Of a stretch of DNA of 64,000 nucleotides, positions 42,611 through 51,305 are shown one piece after another. Positions within the stretch are counted from its first letter, which is position 1. Each line of letters opens with the position of its first letter. Below the pieces are notes generated by a model. The model did not search any database. It saw only the letters and a program-made list of their open reading frames with translations, and was not told the origin of the DNA. The translations under genes and the position numbers were made by a program. Source of the stretch: Duganella rivi (lineage in GTDB: Bacteria; Pseudomonadota; Gammaproteobacteria; Burkholderiales; Burkholderiaceae_D); contig NZ_WWCK01000001.1 in assembly GCF_009857435.1 (NCBI RefSeq), forward strand, positions 310,001 through 374,000. The letters run 5' to 3'.

Positions 42611-44053
42611 ATGACCAATCAGACTTTCCTCTGGCACGACTACGAAACTTTCGGCGCGGTGGCGCGCCGCGACCGCCCGGCGCAATTCGCCGCGATCCGC
42701 ACTGACGCCGACCTCAACGAAATCGGCGATCCGATCATGCTGTATTGCAAGCCGGCCAATGATTTCCTGCCGGATCCGCAATCTTGCCTGATTACCGGCA
42801 TCACGCCGCAGCAGTGCCTTGAATGGGGCGTGGCCGAGCACCAGTTTGCGGCCACCATCGAGCAGGCCTTCTCGCAGCCGGGCACCATCGGCGTCGGCTA
42901 CAACACCATCCGCTTCGATGACGAGATCACCCGCTTCATGTTCTGGCGCAACCTGATCGATCCGTACGCGCGCGAGTGGCAAAACCAATGCGGCCGCTGG
43001 GATCTGCTGGACGTGGTGCGCATGACTTACGCGCTGCGGCCGGAGGGCATCAACTGGCCGGTCAAGGAAGACGGCAAGCCGAGCTTCAAGCTGGAAGATT
43101 TGGCCAAGGCCAACGGCCTGCTGCACGAGTCCGCGCACGATGCACTGTCGGACGTGCGCGCCACCATCGCCTTGGCGCGCTTGATCAAGCAGCATCAGCC
43201 CAAACTGTTCGACTTCTGCTTCGCGCTGCACAAGAAGGATCGCGTGGCGGACGAAATCGGCATGCACCTCGCGGCCAACCTGCGCCAGCCGTTCCTGCAC
43301 GTGAGCGGCATGTTCCCGGCCGAGCGCGGCTGCATCGCGCTGGTGTATCCCCTGGGTACGCATCCGACCAACAAGAATGAAGTCATCGTTTGGGATTGCA
43401 CTTACGATCCGAGCGAGCTGTTCACACTGGATGCGGACACCATTCGCATGCGCATTTTCACCCGCTCAGATGCGCTGCCGGAAGGCGTGACGCGCTTGCC
43501 GGTGAAGAGTATTCATCTGAATAAATCGCCGATGCTGGTGTCGAATCTGAAGACTTTGTCGCCGGCCATGGCGGCCAAGTGGGGCATGGATATCGAGCAG
43601 GGCAAGGCGCACGCGGCGATTGCTGCGGCTGGGCCGGATCTGAGCAAAGTGTGGGAAGAAGTGTTCTACCGTCCGGCTGGCGAGCCGCTGGATGTGGATG
43701 AGGATTTGTACAACGGCTTCATCAGCAAGGAAGACCGGCGCTTGCTCGACACGCTGCGGCGCGAGTCGCCGGCGCGCTTGGCGGTGGCGTCGCCGTCGTT
43801 CAGCGACGGGCGTTTGGCGGAGCTGCTGTTCCGCTACCGCGCGCGCAACTTCCCGGAGACCTTGTCGGAAACCGAGATGGAGCATTGGGAGCAGCATCGC
43901 GCCTCGCGCTTGTATGAGGGTGCTGGCGGTGCGCGTACTATTGACGATTACTTTGCGAAGATCGACGAGTTGCAGCAGTATGCAGACGAGCGCGCCGAAC
44001 AAATCCTCGGCGAGCTGTATGAATACGCTGAACTAGTCGCTCCCGCGCAGTAA
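42611..44053 (+). CDS. sbcB: exonuclease I
   Basis: SbcB degrades single-stranded DNA 3' to 5' and acts in mismatch repair and recombination. The 480-residue protein has the DEDDh exonuclease residues: WHDYETFG, GYNTIRFDDEI and HDALSDVRATIAL. The family's C-terminal domains follow (FYRPAGEPLDVDEDLYNGF and LPVKSIHLNKSPM). I use the ATG at 42611 (MTNQTFLWHDYE), matching the family start; an upstream frame start at 42563 would add sixteen residues. Confidence 0.96.
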   Translation: MTNQTFLWHDYETFGAVARRDRPAQFAAIRTDADLNEIGDPIMLYCKPANDFLPDPQSCLITGITPQQCLEWGVAEHQFAATIEQAFSQPGTIGVGYNTIRFDDEITRFMFWRNLIDPYAREWQNQCGRWDLLDVVRMTYALRPEGINWPVKEDGKPSFKLEDLAKANGLLHESAHDALSDVRATIALARLIKQHQPKLFDFCFALHKKDRVADEIGMHLAANLRQPFLHVSGMFPAERGCIALVYPLGTHPTNKNEVIVWDCTYDPSELFTLDADTIRMRIFTRSDALPEGVTRLPVKSIHLNKSPMLVSNLKTLSPAMAAKWGMDIEQGKAHAAIAAAGPDLSKVWEEVFYRPAGEPLDVDEDLYNGFISKEDRRLLDTLRRESPARLAVASPSFSDGRLAELLFRYRARNFPETLSETEMEHWEQHRASRLYEGAGGARTIDDYFAKIDELQQYADERAEQILGELYEYAELVAPAQ

Positions 44054-44066
44054 CCCTAGGCAAAAA

Positions 44067-44096
44067 GGGGTCTGACCCCGTACGGGGTCAGACCCC
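44067..44096. repeat. 30-bp perfect palindrome, dispersed copy 2
   Basis: It differs from copy 1 only at its two outermost bases (GGGGTCTGACCCC arm). It lies 13 bp after the sbcB stop codon, between convergent sbcB and pyrF. Confidence 0.8.
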
Positions 44097-44116
44097 GGCA
44101 TGCGGGCTGCGGGGTG

Positions 44117-44938
44117 TTAGGCGCGATATTGGTTGATAGCGTCCCGGGTTTCTAACGCGACGCGCCGCGCGGCCATCGCGAAGTCTTCCCCCGCCGTTGG
44201 GGTCGCGTACAAAATCGCGCGCGAGGAGTTGATCATCATGCCGGCGCCGCTCGCGGTGCGGCCCGATTTCACGGTCGCCGCAATATCGCCACCTTGCGCG
44301 CCGATGCCAGGCACCAGCAGCGGCATCTCGCCGACAATCGCACGTACCTGCGCCAACTCTTCCGGGAAAGTCGCACCAACCACCAGCGCGCACTGTCCGG
44401 TTTTGTTCCACTTCTGCGCCACCAACTGCGCCACGTGCTGGTACAGCGGCTTGCCGCCCACATCCAGGAACTGCAAGTCCGAGCCGCCCGCATTCGAGGT
44501 GCGGCACAGAATAATCACGCCGCGATCGCTCCACTCCATGTACGGCTCAACCGAATCAAAGCCCATGTACGGGTTGACGGTCACCGCATCCGCGCCATAG
44601 CGGTCGTACGATTCACGCGCATACTGGCGCGCCGTCGCGCCGATGTCGCCACGCTTGGCATCCATAATCAGCGGAATGTGGGGATAATTCTCGCGCACGT
44701 AATCGCAGATTTTCTGCAACTGGTCTTCCGCGCTCAGCGCGGCAAAGTAGGCGATCTGCGGCTTGAACGAGCACGCCAGGTCGGCGGTCGCGTCGATGAT
44801 CTCGCGGCAGAAGTGATAAATGCCTTGCGGGTCGTTCTGGAACTGGGCCGGCAGCTTGGCCATATCTGGATCCAGGCCGACGCACAACAGGGAGTCGTTG
44901 GCCGTCCAGGCGGCGGATAATTTGTTAATAAAAGTCAC
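44117..44938 (-). CDS. pyrF: orotidine 5'-phosphate decarboxylase, type 2
   Basis: PyrF makes UMP from OMP. The 273-residue protein is the longer type-2 form. The catalytic lysine and aspartate are in [20 protein letters not shown], and [17 protein letters not shown] closes the barrel. The N-terminus [15 protein letters not shown] is typical. Confidence 0.96.
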   Translation of the reverse strand: MTFINKLSAAWTANDSLLCVGLDPDMAKLPAQFQNDPQGIYHFCREIIDATADLACSFKPQIAYFAALSAEDQLQKICDYVRENYPHIPLIMDAKRGDIGATARQYARESYDRYGADAVTVNPYMGFDSVEPYMEWSDRGVIILCRTSNAGGSDLQFLDVGGKPLYQHVAQLVAQKWNKTGQCALVVGATFPEELAQVRAIVGEMPLLVPGIGAQGGDIAATVKSGRTASGAGMMINSSRAILYATPTAGEDFAMAARRVALETRDAINQYRA

Positions 44939-45033
44939 GACGGCCCCCTAAAGAAAATTGCAAACCCTCTATTGTAACCCGCCCACGGGGGGCTGTTAAA
45001 ATTTGGGTTCACCACCAAAGAAAGCTCACTCCC

Positions 45034-45795
45034 ATGAAATTATCCCAAAAAGTCGCGATCGTGACCGGCGCCACCCAAGGCATCGGGCTGGCCTGCGCCC
45101 AGCGCTTGATTAACGAAGGCGCCAAGGTCATGCTGGTGGACATCAAGCCGGAGGGCGCCGAAGCCGCCGCCAAGCTGGGCGATCAAGCCCGCTTTTTCGC
45201 CGCTGATGTCAGCCAGAAGGCCGATGTTAACGCCATGGTGGCCGCCACCCTTGCCGCCTTCAGCCGCATCGATATCCTGATCAATAACGCCGGCGTCACC
45301 CACGCCGCCAATTTCCTCGACGTCTGCGAGGAAGATTTCGACCGCGTGATGCGCATCAACCTGAAGTCCATGTTCCTGTGCGGCCAAGCAGTGGCGCGTG
45401 AGATGGTCAAGCAGCAGAGCGGTGCTATCATCAATATGTCCAGCGTGAACGCCGAACTGGCGATTCCGAACCAGGTGCCGTACGTGGTGTCGAAAGGCGC
45501 GATCAACCAGCTGACCAAGGTGATGTCGCTGAATCTGGTGTCGCACGGCATCCGCGTCAACGGCATCGGCCCCGGCACCATCTTGACCGAACTGGCCAAG
45601 CAAGCCGTGATGTCGAGCCCGGAGTCGCGCCACACCATTTTGTCGCGCACGCCGATGGGCCGCTGCGGCGAGCCGGAAGAAGTGGCCTCGATTGCCGCCT
45701 TCCTCGCCAGCGACGACGCCAGCTACATGACCGGCCAAACCCTGTACGTCGACGGCGGCCGCCTGGCGCTGAACTACACGGTGCCGGTCAACTAA
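45034..45795 (+). CDS. SDR family NAD(P)-dependent oxidoreductase
   Basis: This 253-residue classical short-chain dehydrogenase has the cofactor motif TGATQGIG (residues 12-19), NNAG (ILINNAGVTH), the catalytic serine in NMSSVNAE and the Y-x-x-x-K in PYVVSKGAIN. It ends with the usual SYMTGQTLYVDGGR. The substrate is unknown. Its 3' end overlaps the convergent MarR gene by 4 bp. Confidence 0.93.
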   Translation: MKLSQKVAIVTGATQGIGLACAQRLINEGAKVMLVDIKPEGAEAAAKLGDQARFFAADVSQKADVNAMVAATLAAFSRIDILINNAGVTHAANFLDVCEEDFDRVMRINLKSMFLCGQAVAREMVKQQSGAIINMSSVNAELAIPNQVPYVVSKGAINQLTKVMSLNLVSHGIRVNGIGPGTILTELAKQAVMSSPESRHTILSRTPMGRCGEPEEVASIAAFLASDDASYMTGQTLYVDGGRLALNYTVPVN

Positions 45796-46220
45796 TCGTC
45801 GGACAGCGCCGCCACCTGTTCCAGCCAGCGCGCCACCACGGCCAGTTCCGCTTCGGTGAAGCCGGACTTGAGGTGGCCGTTCAGCTGATCGAGCAGGCGG
45901 CGCGATTGGCGGCTGGCGCGTTCGCCGTCGGACGTCAGGCGCAAGCGCGTGGCGCGGCCGTCGCTGACGTCGCCGGTGCGCTCGATCAAGCCGCCCGCCT
46001 GCATGCGCTTGGAGAGATTGGTGACGGCGGCCGGCGCTACGTGCAGCGCCTCGGCGATCTCGCCGATCTTGGCGTTGGGCGTGGACTCCAGGAAGAACAG
46101 CAAGCCCACCTGCGCCGAACTAATCCCCTCCCACGCGTGCGGACGCGTCTCCACCCAGCGCTGCAAGCCGCGATAGGCGCGGTTCAGCAAAAATCCAAAC
46201 CGCGGCGGCGCACTGCTCAT
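45792..46220 (-). CDS. MarR family transcriptional regulator
   Basis: This 142-residue protein has a MarR winged helix: AQVGLLFFLESTPNAKIGEI, ALHVAPAAVTNLSKRMQAGG and LIERTGDVSDGRATRLRLT. Its start overlaps the stop codon of the alpha/beta-hydrolase gene (ATGA at 46217-46220), so both are one operon. A palindromic operator lies upstream of that operon, consistent with self-regulation. Confidence 0.93.
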   Translation of the reverse strand: MSSAPPRFGFLLNRAYRGLQRWVETRPHAWEGISSAQVGLLFFLESTPNAKIGEIAEALHVAPAAVTNLSKRMQAGGLIERTGDVSDGRATRLRLTSDGERASRQSRRLLDQLNGHLKSGFTEAELAVVARWLEQVAALSDD

Positions 46221-47065
46221 GCCGCCCCCAGCAGCCAGTTGCCGACCTGCGGCCACAGCGCATCCGCGCTGCGCTTGCGGAAGAAGCCCATGTGGCCGAT
46301 GGCCGGCAAGCCCGCTTCGCGCGGCGTCACATGACGGCGCTCGATGCGCGCATTCACCAGCGGATGCAGCAATAAATCCATGGCGCGGCGATTGGCCCAC
46401 GGATCATCCTCAAAGCCCAGCACCAGCAGCGGCAAATCCACCCGCGCCACGCGCCGTTTGGCGTCCATGGCCGGATCGTCGTAGAAGTAATGCGGCAGCG
46501 TCGTCCAGCGGCTCCATTGCAGCATCACCGGCCCTGGCAAATCCTCGCCCAACCCGAGACGTCGCCCCGGCATGTAGCCGAACACGCGGCACAGCAGCGG
46601 CGCCAGCAAGCGCATCACCGCCCACACGCGCAAACGCTCCAGCGTGCCGGTGATGGTGCGCGTCACACCGGCGTGCGCCGCGATGATGACCGCCGCCCGC
46701 AACTGCGGCGTGGCCGAGGACAGCGCAATCGCATGGCCGCCGACGCTGTGGCCCACCGCCAGCAGTGGCAGATCGGGGAAGCGCGCGGCAGCCCAGCGCG
46801 TCACCGCGCCGACGTCCTCCTCCATCCAATCGGCCATCGACACCGCGCAGTCGCGCAACGATCCGTTGCGCGAACGGCCGGTGCCGCGATAGTCGTAGGT
46901 CAGCACGTGCAGACCGAGACCGTGCAGATACGTGGCAAACGCCTGGTAGTAACCCTGCGTGACGGCCGTAGCCGGATGCAGCAGCACCACCGCGCGCGGC
47001 GACTGCGCTTGCCACAAGGTGGCGCCGAGCGCGCCTGCTGCTACCGGGATGTCGAACTGTTCCAT
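46217..47065 (-). CDS. alpha/beta-fold hydrolase
   Basis: This 282-residue cytoplasmic hydrolase shows the nucleophile elbow GHSVGG (LLAVGHSVGGHAI), the oxyanion segment AVVLLHPATAVTQGYY and a late histidine in LPAIGHMGFFRK. It resembles serine hydrolases of the YheT/hydrolase_4 type. The start at 47065 is preceded by GGAG; the upstream start would cover the operator. It is the first gene of the operon with marR. Confidence 0.9.
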   Translation of the reverse strand: MEQFDIPVAAGALGATLWQAQSPRAVVLLHPATAVTQGYYQAFATYLHGLGLHVLTYDYRGTGRSRNGSLRDCAVSMADWMEEDVGAVTRWAAARFPDLPLLAVGHSVGGHAIALSSATPQLRAAVIIAAHAGVTRTITGTLERLRVWAVMRLLAPLLCRVFGYMPGRRLGLGEDLPGPVMLQWSRWTTLPHYFYDDPAMDAKRRVARVDLPLLVLGFEDDPWANRRAMDLLLHPLVNARIERRHVTPREAGLPAIGHMGFFRKRSADALWPQVGNWLLGAA

Positions 47066-47084
47066 TGAACGCCGCTCCAAATTC

Positions 47085-47098
47085 GTTAACGTGTTAAC
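47085..47098 (-). promoter_or_regulatory. palindromic operator upstream of the hydrolase-marR operon
   Basis: Two copies of GTTAAC are separated by GT, giving a 14-bp near-perfect palindrome 20 bp upstream of the hydrolase ATG. It is typical of MarR-type sites and likely bound by the MarR protein of the same operon. No other gene lies in 47066-47145. Confidence 0.6.
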
Positions 47099-47145
47099 TA
47101 ATTTAGCCAAGCAAACGCTCGATGTCAACCGATGAGTGCGGAGTT

Positions 47146-47247
47146 ATGCTTAAACCTGATGTCTGGTATCTGAAACAACAATTAGACACATATCTGGCGA
47201 CGCAGCATAATTACACCTGTCTCCACTATTCTCCTCCAAGAAAATAG
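47146..47247 (+). CDS. possible 33-residue small ORF ahead of a terminator
   Basis: An ATG frame of 33 codons (MLKPDVWYLKQQLDTYLATQ, then HNYTCLHYSPPRK) ends 6 bp before a strong terminator. A GGAG lies only 2-3 bp before the ATG, which is too close for good initiation. The unit could instead be a small RNA: it has a CTCCTCC sequence that can pair with ribosome sites. Neither is established. Confidence 0.3.
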   Translation: MLKPDVWYLKQQLDTYLATQHNYTCLHYSPPRK

Positions 47248-47252
47248 TTTTA

Positions 47253-47281
47253 AGCCCGCTCAAGTCAGCGGGCTTTTTTTT
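47253..47281 (+). terminator. strong Rho-independent terminator
   Basis: The stem AGCCCGCT with AGCGGGCT and loop CAAGTC is followed by seven or more T. No long gene precedes it on this strand, so it must end a short transcript starting near 47100-47140. Confidence 0.9.
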
Positions 47282-47427
47282 GCCCGCTGTCATAACGCCG
47301 TAACAAACGCTGCCTATACTGGCTACATCTTAAGTACATGCAACCGATAGGCATGACTGAAGACTAGGCGCGCCGGGAATCGGCGCGCCACTCCCCTTCT
47401 CTTGCGGTGCATGGTATTGTCTGCCCC

Positions 47428-47820
47428 ATGCTCAAACAACTGCTCCTTACCTCTTCCCACGCCCGCCTGCGCTACTGGACTGCCATCGTGCTGTACCTGC
47501 TGATTCTCGTGCTCGGCTCGATCCCCGGTGCGCGCCAGGATATCGGCCAGGTCGCCACCGGCGTCATCCTGCATTCGATTGCCTACGCTGGGCTGGCCTT
47601 CCTGATTTACACCGGCAGCCACGGCGGACTTGGGCTGCGCGCAGTCAAGGCCGTGCTCACCATCGCGCTGATGGGCGCGCTGGACGAGGTGGTGCAAAGC
47701 TTCTTCCCCTACCGCCATGGCGCGGTATCGGATTGGCTGGTCGATTGCAACGCGGCAGTGCTGGCGTCGGCCTTTATGTGGGCTCTGTGGAGTCGCTATC
47801 GCATCCTTCCGGCAGATTGA
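47428..47820 (+). CDS. VanZ family membrane protein
   Basis: This 130-residue protein has four hydrophobic segments and the VanZ-type features YWTAIVLYLLILVLGSIPG, KAVLTIALMGALDEVVQSF and the acidic-basic FPYRHGAVSDWLVDCNAAVL. VanZ proteins have unclear roles near the cell envelope. The ATG at 47428 is chosen; an ATG at 47407 is equally possible and neither has a good ribosome site. Confidence 0.82.
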   Translation: MLKQLLLTSSHARLRYWTAIVLYLLILVLGSIPGARQDIGQVATGVILHSIAYAGLAFLIYTGSHGGLGLRAVKAVLTIALMGALDEVVQSFFPYRHGAVSDWLVDCNAAVLASAFMWALWSRYRILPAD

Positions 47821-47989
47821 GATCGCGCGTGGCGAGCGCCACGTCTTGCCGCATTTCCTGGAGTTGTTCGGCCTTGGCCACGCGAACCAAGCCGTGCAGT
47901 GCATGAAGAAGAAAGTGCCGGCTGCGCGCGTCCTTGCACGTGGCGGCAATTAACTCTTCGATAATAGTGTCTGTCACGCGTGTCAACAT
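47774..47989 (-). CDS. hypothetical small protein
   Basis: This 71-residue protein starts MLTRVTDTIIEELIAATCKD and is preceded by AAAGGA at 8 bp. It is helical, with a leucine-rich LLHALHGLVRVAKAEQLQEM segment. Its 3' end overlaps the convergent VanZ gene by 47 bp. No family recognised. Confidence 0.55.
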   Translation of the reverse strand: MLTRVTDTIIEELIAATCKDARSRHFLLHALHGLVRVAKAEQLQEMRQDVALATRDLNLPEGCDSDSTEPT

Positions 47990-48125
47990 ATCGATGTCCT
48001 TTAAAGTGATACTCGACAATTATTGCGTGTAGGTAGCATGTTTCAATTGATGTATATCAATCCAAGCCATAGGTAAGGGAACGAAGTTCCGCCGCGCGCC
48101 TCTCACACTATTTAGGGAGGCGAAA

Positions 48126-48515
48126 ATGAAGAAGATGACTCTGTGTGCCATGGCGCTGTGTGCCCTCTCCATGGCGGCCTGCGCGGACAGGATGAACAAA
48201 TCCGCTAGCACCACCGGCAATGACATGACCGGCCCGGCGCCTGCGCCAATGGCGGCTTCAGCGCCCATGCCGGCACCAAGCTCGGCGCAAGCCGGCGTCG
48301 GCGTGGTACAGGCGATTGATCAATTGCAGCGGCAGGACGTGGGCGTGGGCATGCTCGGCGCGGCGGCGGCCGGCGGCATGCCAACCGACAAGGTCTACCG
48401 CATCACGATGCGGCTCGATGACGGCAGCACCCAAGTTGTGGTGGTGGAATCCGAGCCCAGCTACAAGATCGGTGACCGCGTCCGCTACAGCAACAGCACG
48501 GTGCAGTTTTATTAG
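48126..48515 (+). CDS. putative lipoprotein, glycine-rich
   Basis: This 129-residue protein has a lipobox at residues 17-20 (LSMAAC), so Cys20 should be lipidated. The middle is rich in A, P and M; GVGMLGAAAAGG is a short glycine-zipper-like piece, and the C-terminus (YRITMRLDDGSTQVVVVESE, then YKIGDRVRY) resembles the SlyB/PcP-type outer-membrane lipoproteins. It overlaps the 3' end of the convergent GumN-type gene by 4 bp. Confidence 0.82.
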   Translation: MKKMTLCAMALCALSMAACADRMNKSASTTGNDMTGPAPAPMAASAPMPAPSSAQAGVGVVQAIDQLQRQDVGVGMLGAAAAGGMPTDKVYRITMRLDDGSTQVVVVESEPSYKIGDRVRYSNSTVQFY

Positions 48516-49384
48516 TACAGCTGTTCGACCTGGTAGCCGCGCCGCTTAAGCAATTGCGGCAAGCCGTCATCACCGACCAGGTGCAGCATGCCGACACCGA
48601 CAAAAGCCACTTGGTCTTGCTGCATGATGCGCTCGATGTTGGCGGCCATCTCGGGATTGCGCTTGCCGAGCAAGACGCGGCTCATGAATCCAGCGCTGAC
48701 GCTGTCGCCGCTGGTAGCGGATTGCCACGCCGCGTTGATGCGCGCGCCGTCGGCGGCGCTCCAGGCATCGATCAAGGCCTGTGATTTTTTCAGGGAGTCG
48801 CCGTCGGCTAGGTCGGCCAGATTTTCGAGCAGGTACTGCTCTTGCTGGCGCTCGTCCAGGCTATCGAACAAGCCCAGCTGATAATCAGCGCTCTCCAACT
48901 CGCGCACCGTCTTGTCCTGTTTTTGCGCGGCGGCCAGCAGCGCGTACTCCACCGCCTGGCTGCGCTGGTAGCCGTGCAGGTCGAGTTCCGCGCCCACCAG
49001 CAGATTGGCTATCAGCCACGGCTTGTAGTGCTGCACCGATGCCAGCGGAATGTTGGCGCGCGCCAGCGCCTGTTCCATCTTGGCGAGCGTGGCCGGCGTC
49101 AAATGTTTTTGCACCGAGTCGCCTTCCGGGTAGCGCGCGTGGCGGGTCAACGCCAGCTGGAAGGCCTTGTCTTCACGGATATCGAGTTCGATCACCAGCG
49201 CCTTGGAATCGAGCAGCGCCCGCGCCGCCACCGCATCGAGCGGATAGGTGCCGTCGCGTCCGACGTGAATAGTGCCATAGAGATAACTGGTTTTACCCTC
49301 ATGCGTCACGCGGTACAACTGGCCGGCGGCATAAACGGTCTGGCTGAACGCCAGCAGCAAAGCGAGGAAAAGAGCGCGGGCCAT
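48512..49384 (-). CDS. TraB/GumN family secreted protein
   Basis: This 290-residue protein has a signal peptide (ending YAAG near residue 20) and the TraB/GumN signatures TSYLYGTIHVGRDGTYPL and QVAFVGVGMLHLVGDDGLPQ, where the GTIH and VGxxHL blocks frame a possible metalloprotease-like site. Its function is not clear in bacteria. Confidence 0.88.
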   Translation of the reverse strand: MARALFLALLLAFSQTVYAAGQLYRVTHEGKTSYLYGTIHVGRDGTYPLDAVAARALLDSKALVIELDIREDKAFQLALTRHARYPEGDSVQKHLTPATLAKMEQALARANIPLASVQHYKPWLIANLLVGAELDLHGYQRSQAVEYALLAAAQKQDKTVRELESADYQLGLFDSLDERQQEQYLLENLADLADGDSLKKSQALIDAWSAADGARINAAWQSATSGDSVSAGFMSRVLLGKRNPEMAANIERIMQQDQVAFVGVGMLHLVGDDGLPQLLKRRGYQVEQLY

Positions 49385-49477
49385 TGGATCGGAGATTTAC
49401 ATTGGGAGTTTCCAATGGTAAATCAGGATTATGGCCGGTCAGAAAGTATTTTTGAAAACCGTCGGCAAAATAAAACA

Positions 49478-50230
49478 TTATTTAAGGCGACTTTGATAAT
49501 TACTGAGTATTTTGCTCACACTTCCGTCTTTAATCATCTGATCGATTGCTTTATTTACCTCGACCAGGCGTACCCGGCCTTGCGGCGAGACGGCGCACTG
49601 GGCTTTATAAGTTTTCACCACCAGCGGCGGATATATCGATAGTTTCTCGCCAACCTTGAGATAATAATCAAGCGTGTTTTTCTGGGTGATAGCATGATGC
49701 AAACGGCCGGCCGCCAATTTGCGCAAATTACCCGATGACGAATGGCCATCATCGCGCACAAAACCCTTGCCCATGGCTTTCTCCAATTCGGGATAGTAAT
49801 AACCCAATACTGTCGCCACGGGCTGGCCATTTAAATCACTGAGTTTATTCGGCTGCGGCACCGAGGTATCGGTCACCACCACCTCGGACACGGGGAAAAA
49901 GCCGCGCGACCATTGAAATTGCCCCGGCAACCACGGCGGCAGATACAAGCACACCACGTCCGCCTGCCCCGATTCCAGCGCCATCGCGATGCGCTTGCGC
50001 GGCAGCAGCAGAAAGCTGGCCTCGCGGCCCAATTTACTAGCTAGCGCCTCGCCCACGTCTTTGTGTATACCCTCGACGATCTGGCCATCGCGGAAAGCGG
50101 CCATCGGCATTTCCGTGCCCGTATCGACGAGCACGACCAGCGGCGCCGCGACTGCATTCAAGGCAGCGGCGGCGCAAACCAGGGCGCCGCCAGCACGCTT
50201 GAGCCAATCTGTGTATGCTTCTCTATCCAT
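49478..50230 (-). CDS. periplasmic solute-binding protein (type II, amino-acid-like)
   Basis: This 250-residue protein has a hydrophobic N-terminal segment ([16 protein letters not shown]) as signal peptide and the SBP_bac_3 pattern [38 protein letters not shown] and [16 protein letters not shown]. No permease or ATPase gene is next to it, so it may be an orphan binding protein of a sensory or uptake system. Confidence 0.85.
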   Translation of the reverse strand: MDREAYTDWLKRAGGALVCAAAALNAVAAPLVVLVDTGTEMPMAAFRDGQIVEGIHKDVGEALASKLGREASFLLLPRKRIAMALESGQADVVCLYLPPWLPGQFQWSRGFFPVSEVVVTDTSVPQPNKLSDLNGQPVATVLGYYYPELEKAMGKGFVRDDGHSSSGNLRKLAAGRLHHAITQKNTLDYYLKVGEKLSIYPPLVVKTYKAQCAVSPQGRVRLVEVNKAIDQMIKDGSVSKILSNYQSRLK

Positions 50231-50294
50231 TAAGAAAGATTATACCCACACTCTTTCAATGGGCTTGTTAGTCCACTTCAGATTAGGTAGCACC

Positions 50295-51302
50295 ATGATT
50301 CCATTTTCCATACTTGACCTCTCCCCGATTGCCGAAGGCAGCAATCCTTCCGCCTCGTTCCGCAACACGCTGGACTTGGCGCAACACGGCGAACGCTGGG
50401 GTTACCAGCGCTACTGGCTGGCCGAACACCACGGCATGCCCGGCATTGCCAGCGCGGCCACGGCAGTGGTCATGGCCCACGTGGCCGGCGGCACCAGCAC
50501 CATCCGCGTCGGCGCCGGCGGCATCATGCTGCCGAACCACTCGCCGCTGGTGATTGCCGAACAATTCGGCACGCTGGAGGCGCTGTTCCCAGGCCGTATC
50601 GACCTCGGCCTCGGCCGCGCGCCCGGTTCCGACCACACCACCGCGCGCGCCCTGCGCCGCAATCTTGAGTCGGACGCCGACGCCTTCCCGCAGGACGTGC
50701 TGGAACTGCAAGACTACATGTCCGACAATCCGCGCCAGCGCGTGCTGGCCGTGCCGGGCAAAGGCGCGAAAGTGCCGATGTGGATACTTGGCTCCAGCAC
50801 CTTCGGCGCGCAACTGGCAGCGCACCTCGGCCTGCCGTTCGCATTCGCCTCGCACTTTGCGCCGCAGATGATGATGCAGGCGCTGTCGCTGTACCGCGCC
50901 AACTTCCAGCCGTCGGCGCAGCTGAGCAAGCCTTACGTCATGCTCGGCTTCAACGTGTTTGCCGCCGATACCAATGAAGAAGCGCATTTCCGCGCCACCT
51001 CCATGCAGCAAGCCTTCGTCAACCTGCGCACCGGCCGGCCGTCGCAACTGCCGCCGCCGAAAGCCGGCTACCTCGAATCGCTGGGCCTGCCGGAACGGGC
51101 GATGCTGGACTCCGTGTTGTCCTGCACCGCCATCGGCGCGGCGGACACGGTGAGCAAGCAGATCCAGGACTTCATCGCCCGCACCGGCGCCGATGAGCTG
51201 ATGATTACCTCGCAAATCTATGCACACGCGCAGCGCCTGCGTTCGTACGAAATTACCGCCGAAGTACGCCAGTCGCTGGCCCGTGAACAGGCGGGGCTGT
51301 AA
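50295..51302 (+). CDS. LLM class flavin-dependent oxidoreductase
   Basis: This 335-residue protein belongs to the luciferase-like monooxygenases of the MsnO8 type. It starts [20 protein letters not shown] and has [20 protein letters not shown], the [20 protein letters not shown] strand and [16 protein letters not shown]. The substrate is unknown. The start at 50295 matches the family; the frame is open far upstream. It ends 3 bp before the MFS gene, so the two are probably one transcript. Confidence 0.93.
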   Translation: MIPFSILDLSPIAEGSNPSASFRNTLDLAQHGERWGYQRYWLAEHHGMPGIASAATAVVMAHVAGGTSTIRVGAGGIMLPNHSPLVIAEQFGTLEALFPGRIDLGLGRAPGSDHTTARALRRNLESDADAFPQDVLELQDYMSDNPRQRVLAVPGKGAKVPMWILGSSTFGAQLAAHLGLPFAFASHFAPQMMMQALSLYRANFQPSAQLSKPYVMLGFNVFAADTNEEAHFRATSMQQAFVNLRTGRPSQLPPPKAGYLESLGLPERAMLDSVLSCTAIGAADTVSKQIQDFIARTGADELMITSQIYAHAQRLRSYEITAEVRQSLAREQAGL

Positions 51303-51305
51303 TCA

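Noticed and set aside
47323-47949. 208-residue frame on the minus strand
   Set aside because: It overlaps VanZ on the opposite strand and the small gene at 47774-47989 in another frame; its sequence has no motif and is rich in R, Q and H.
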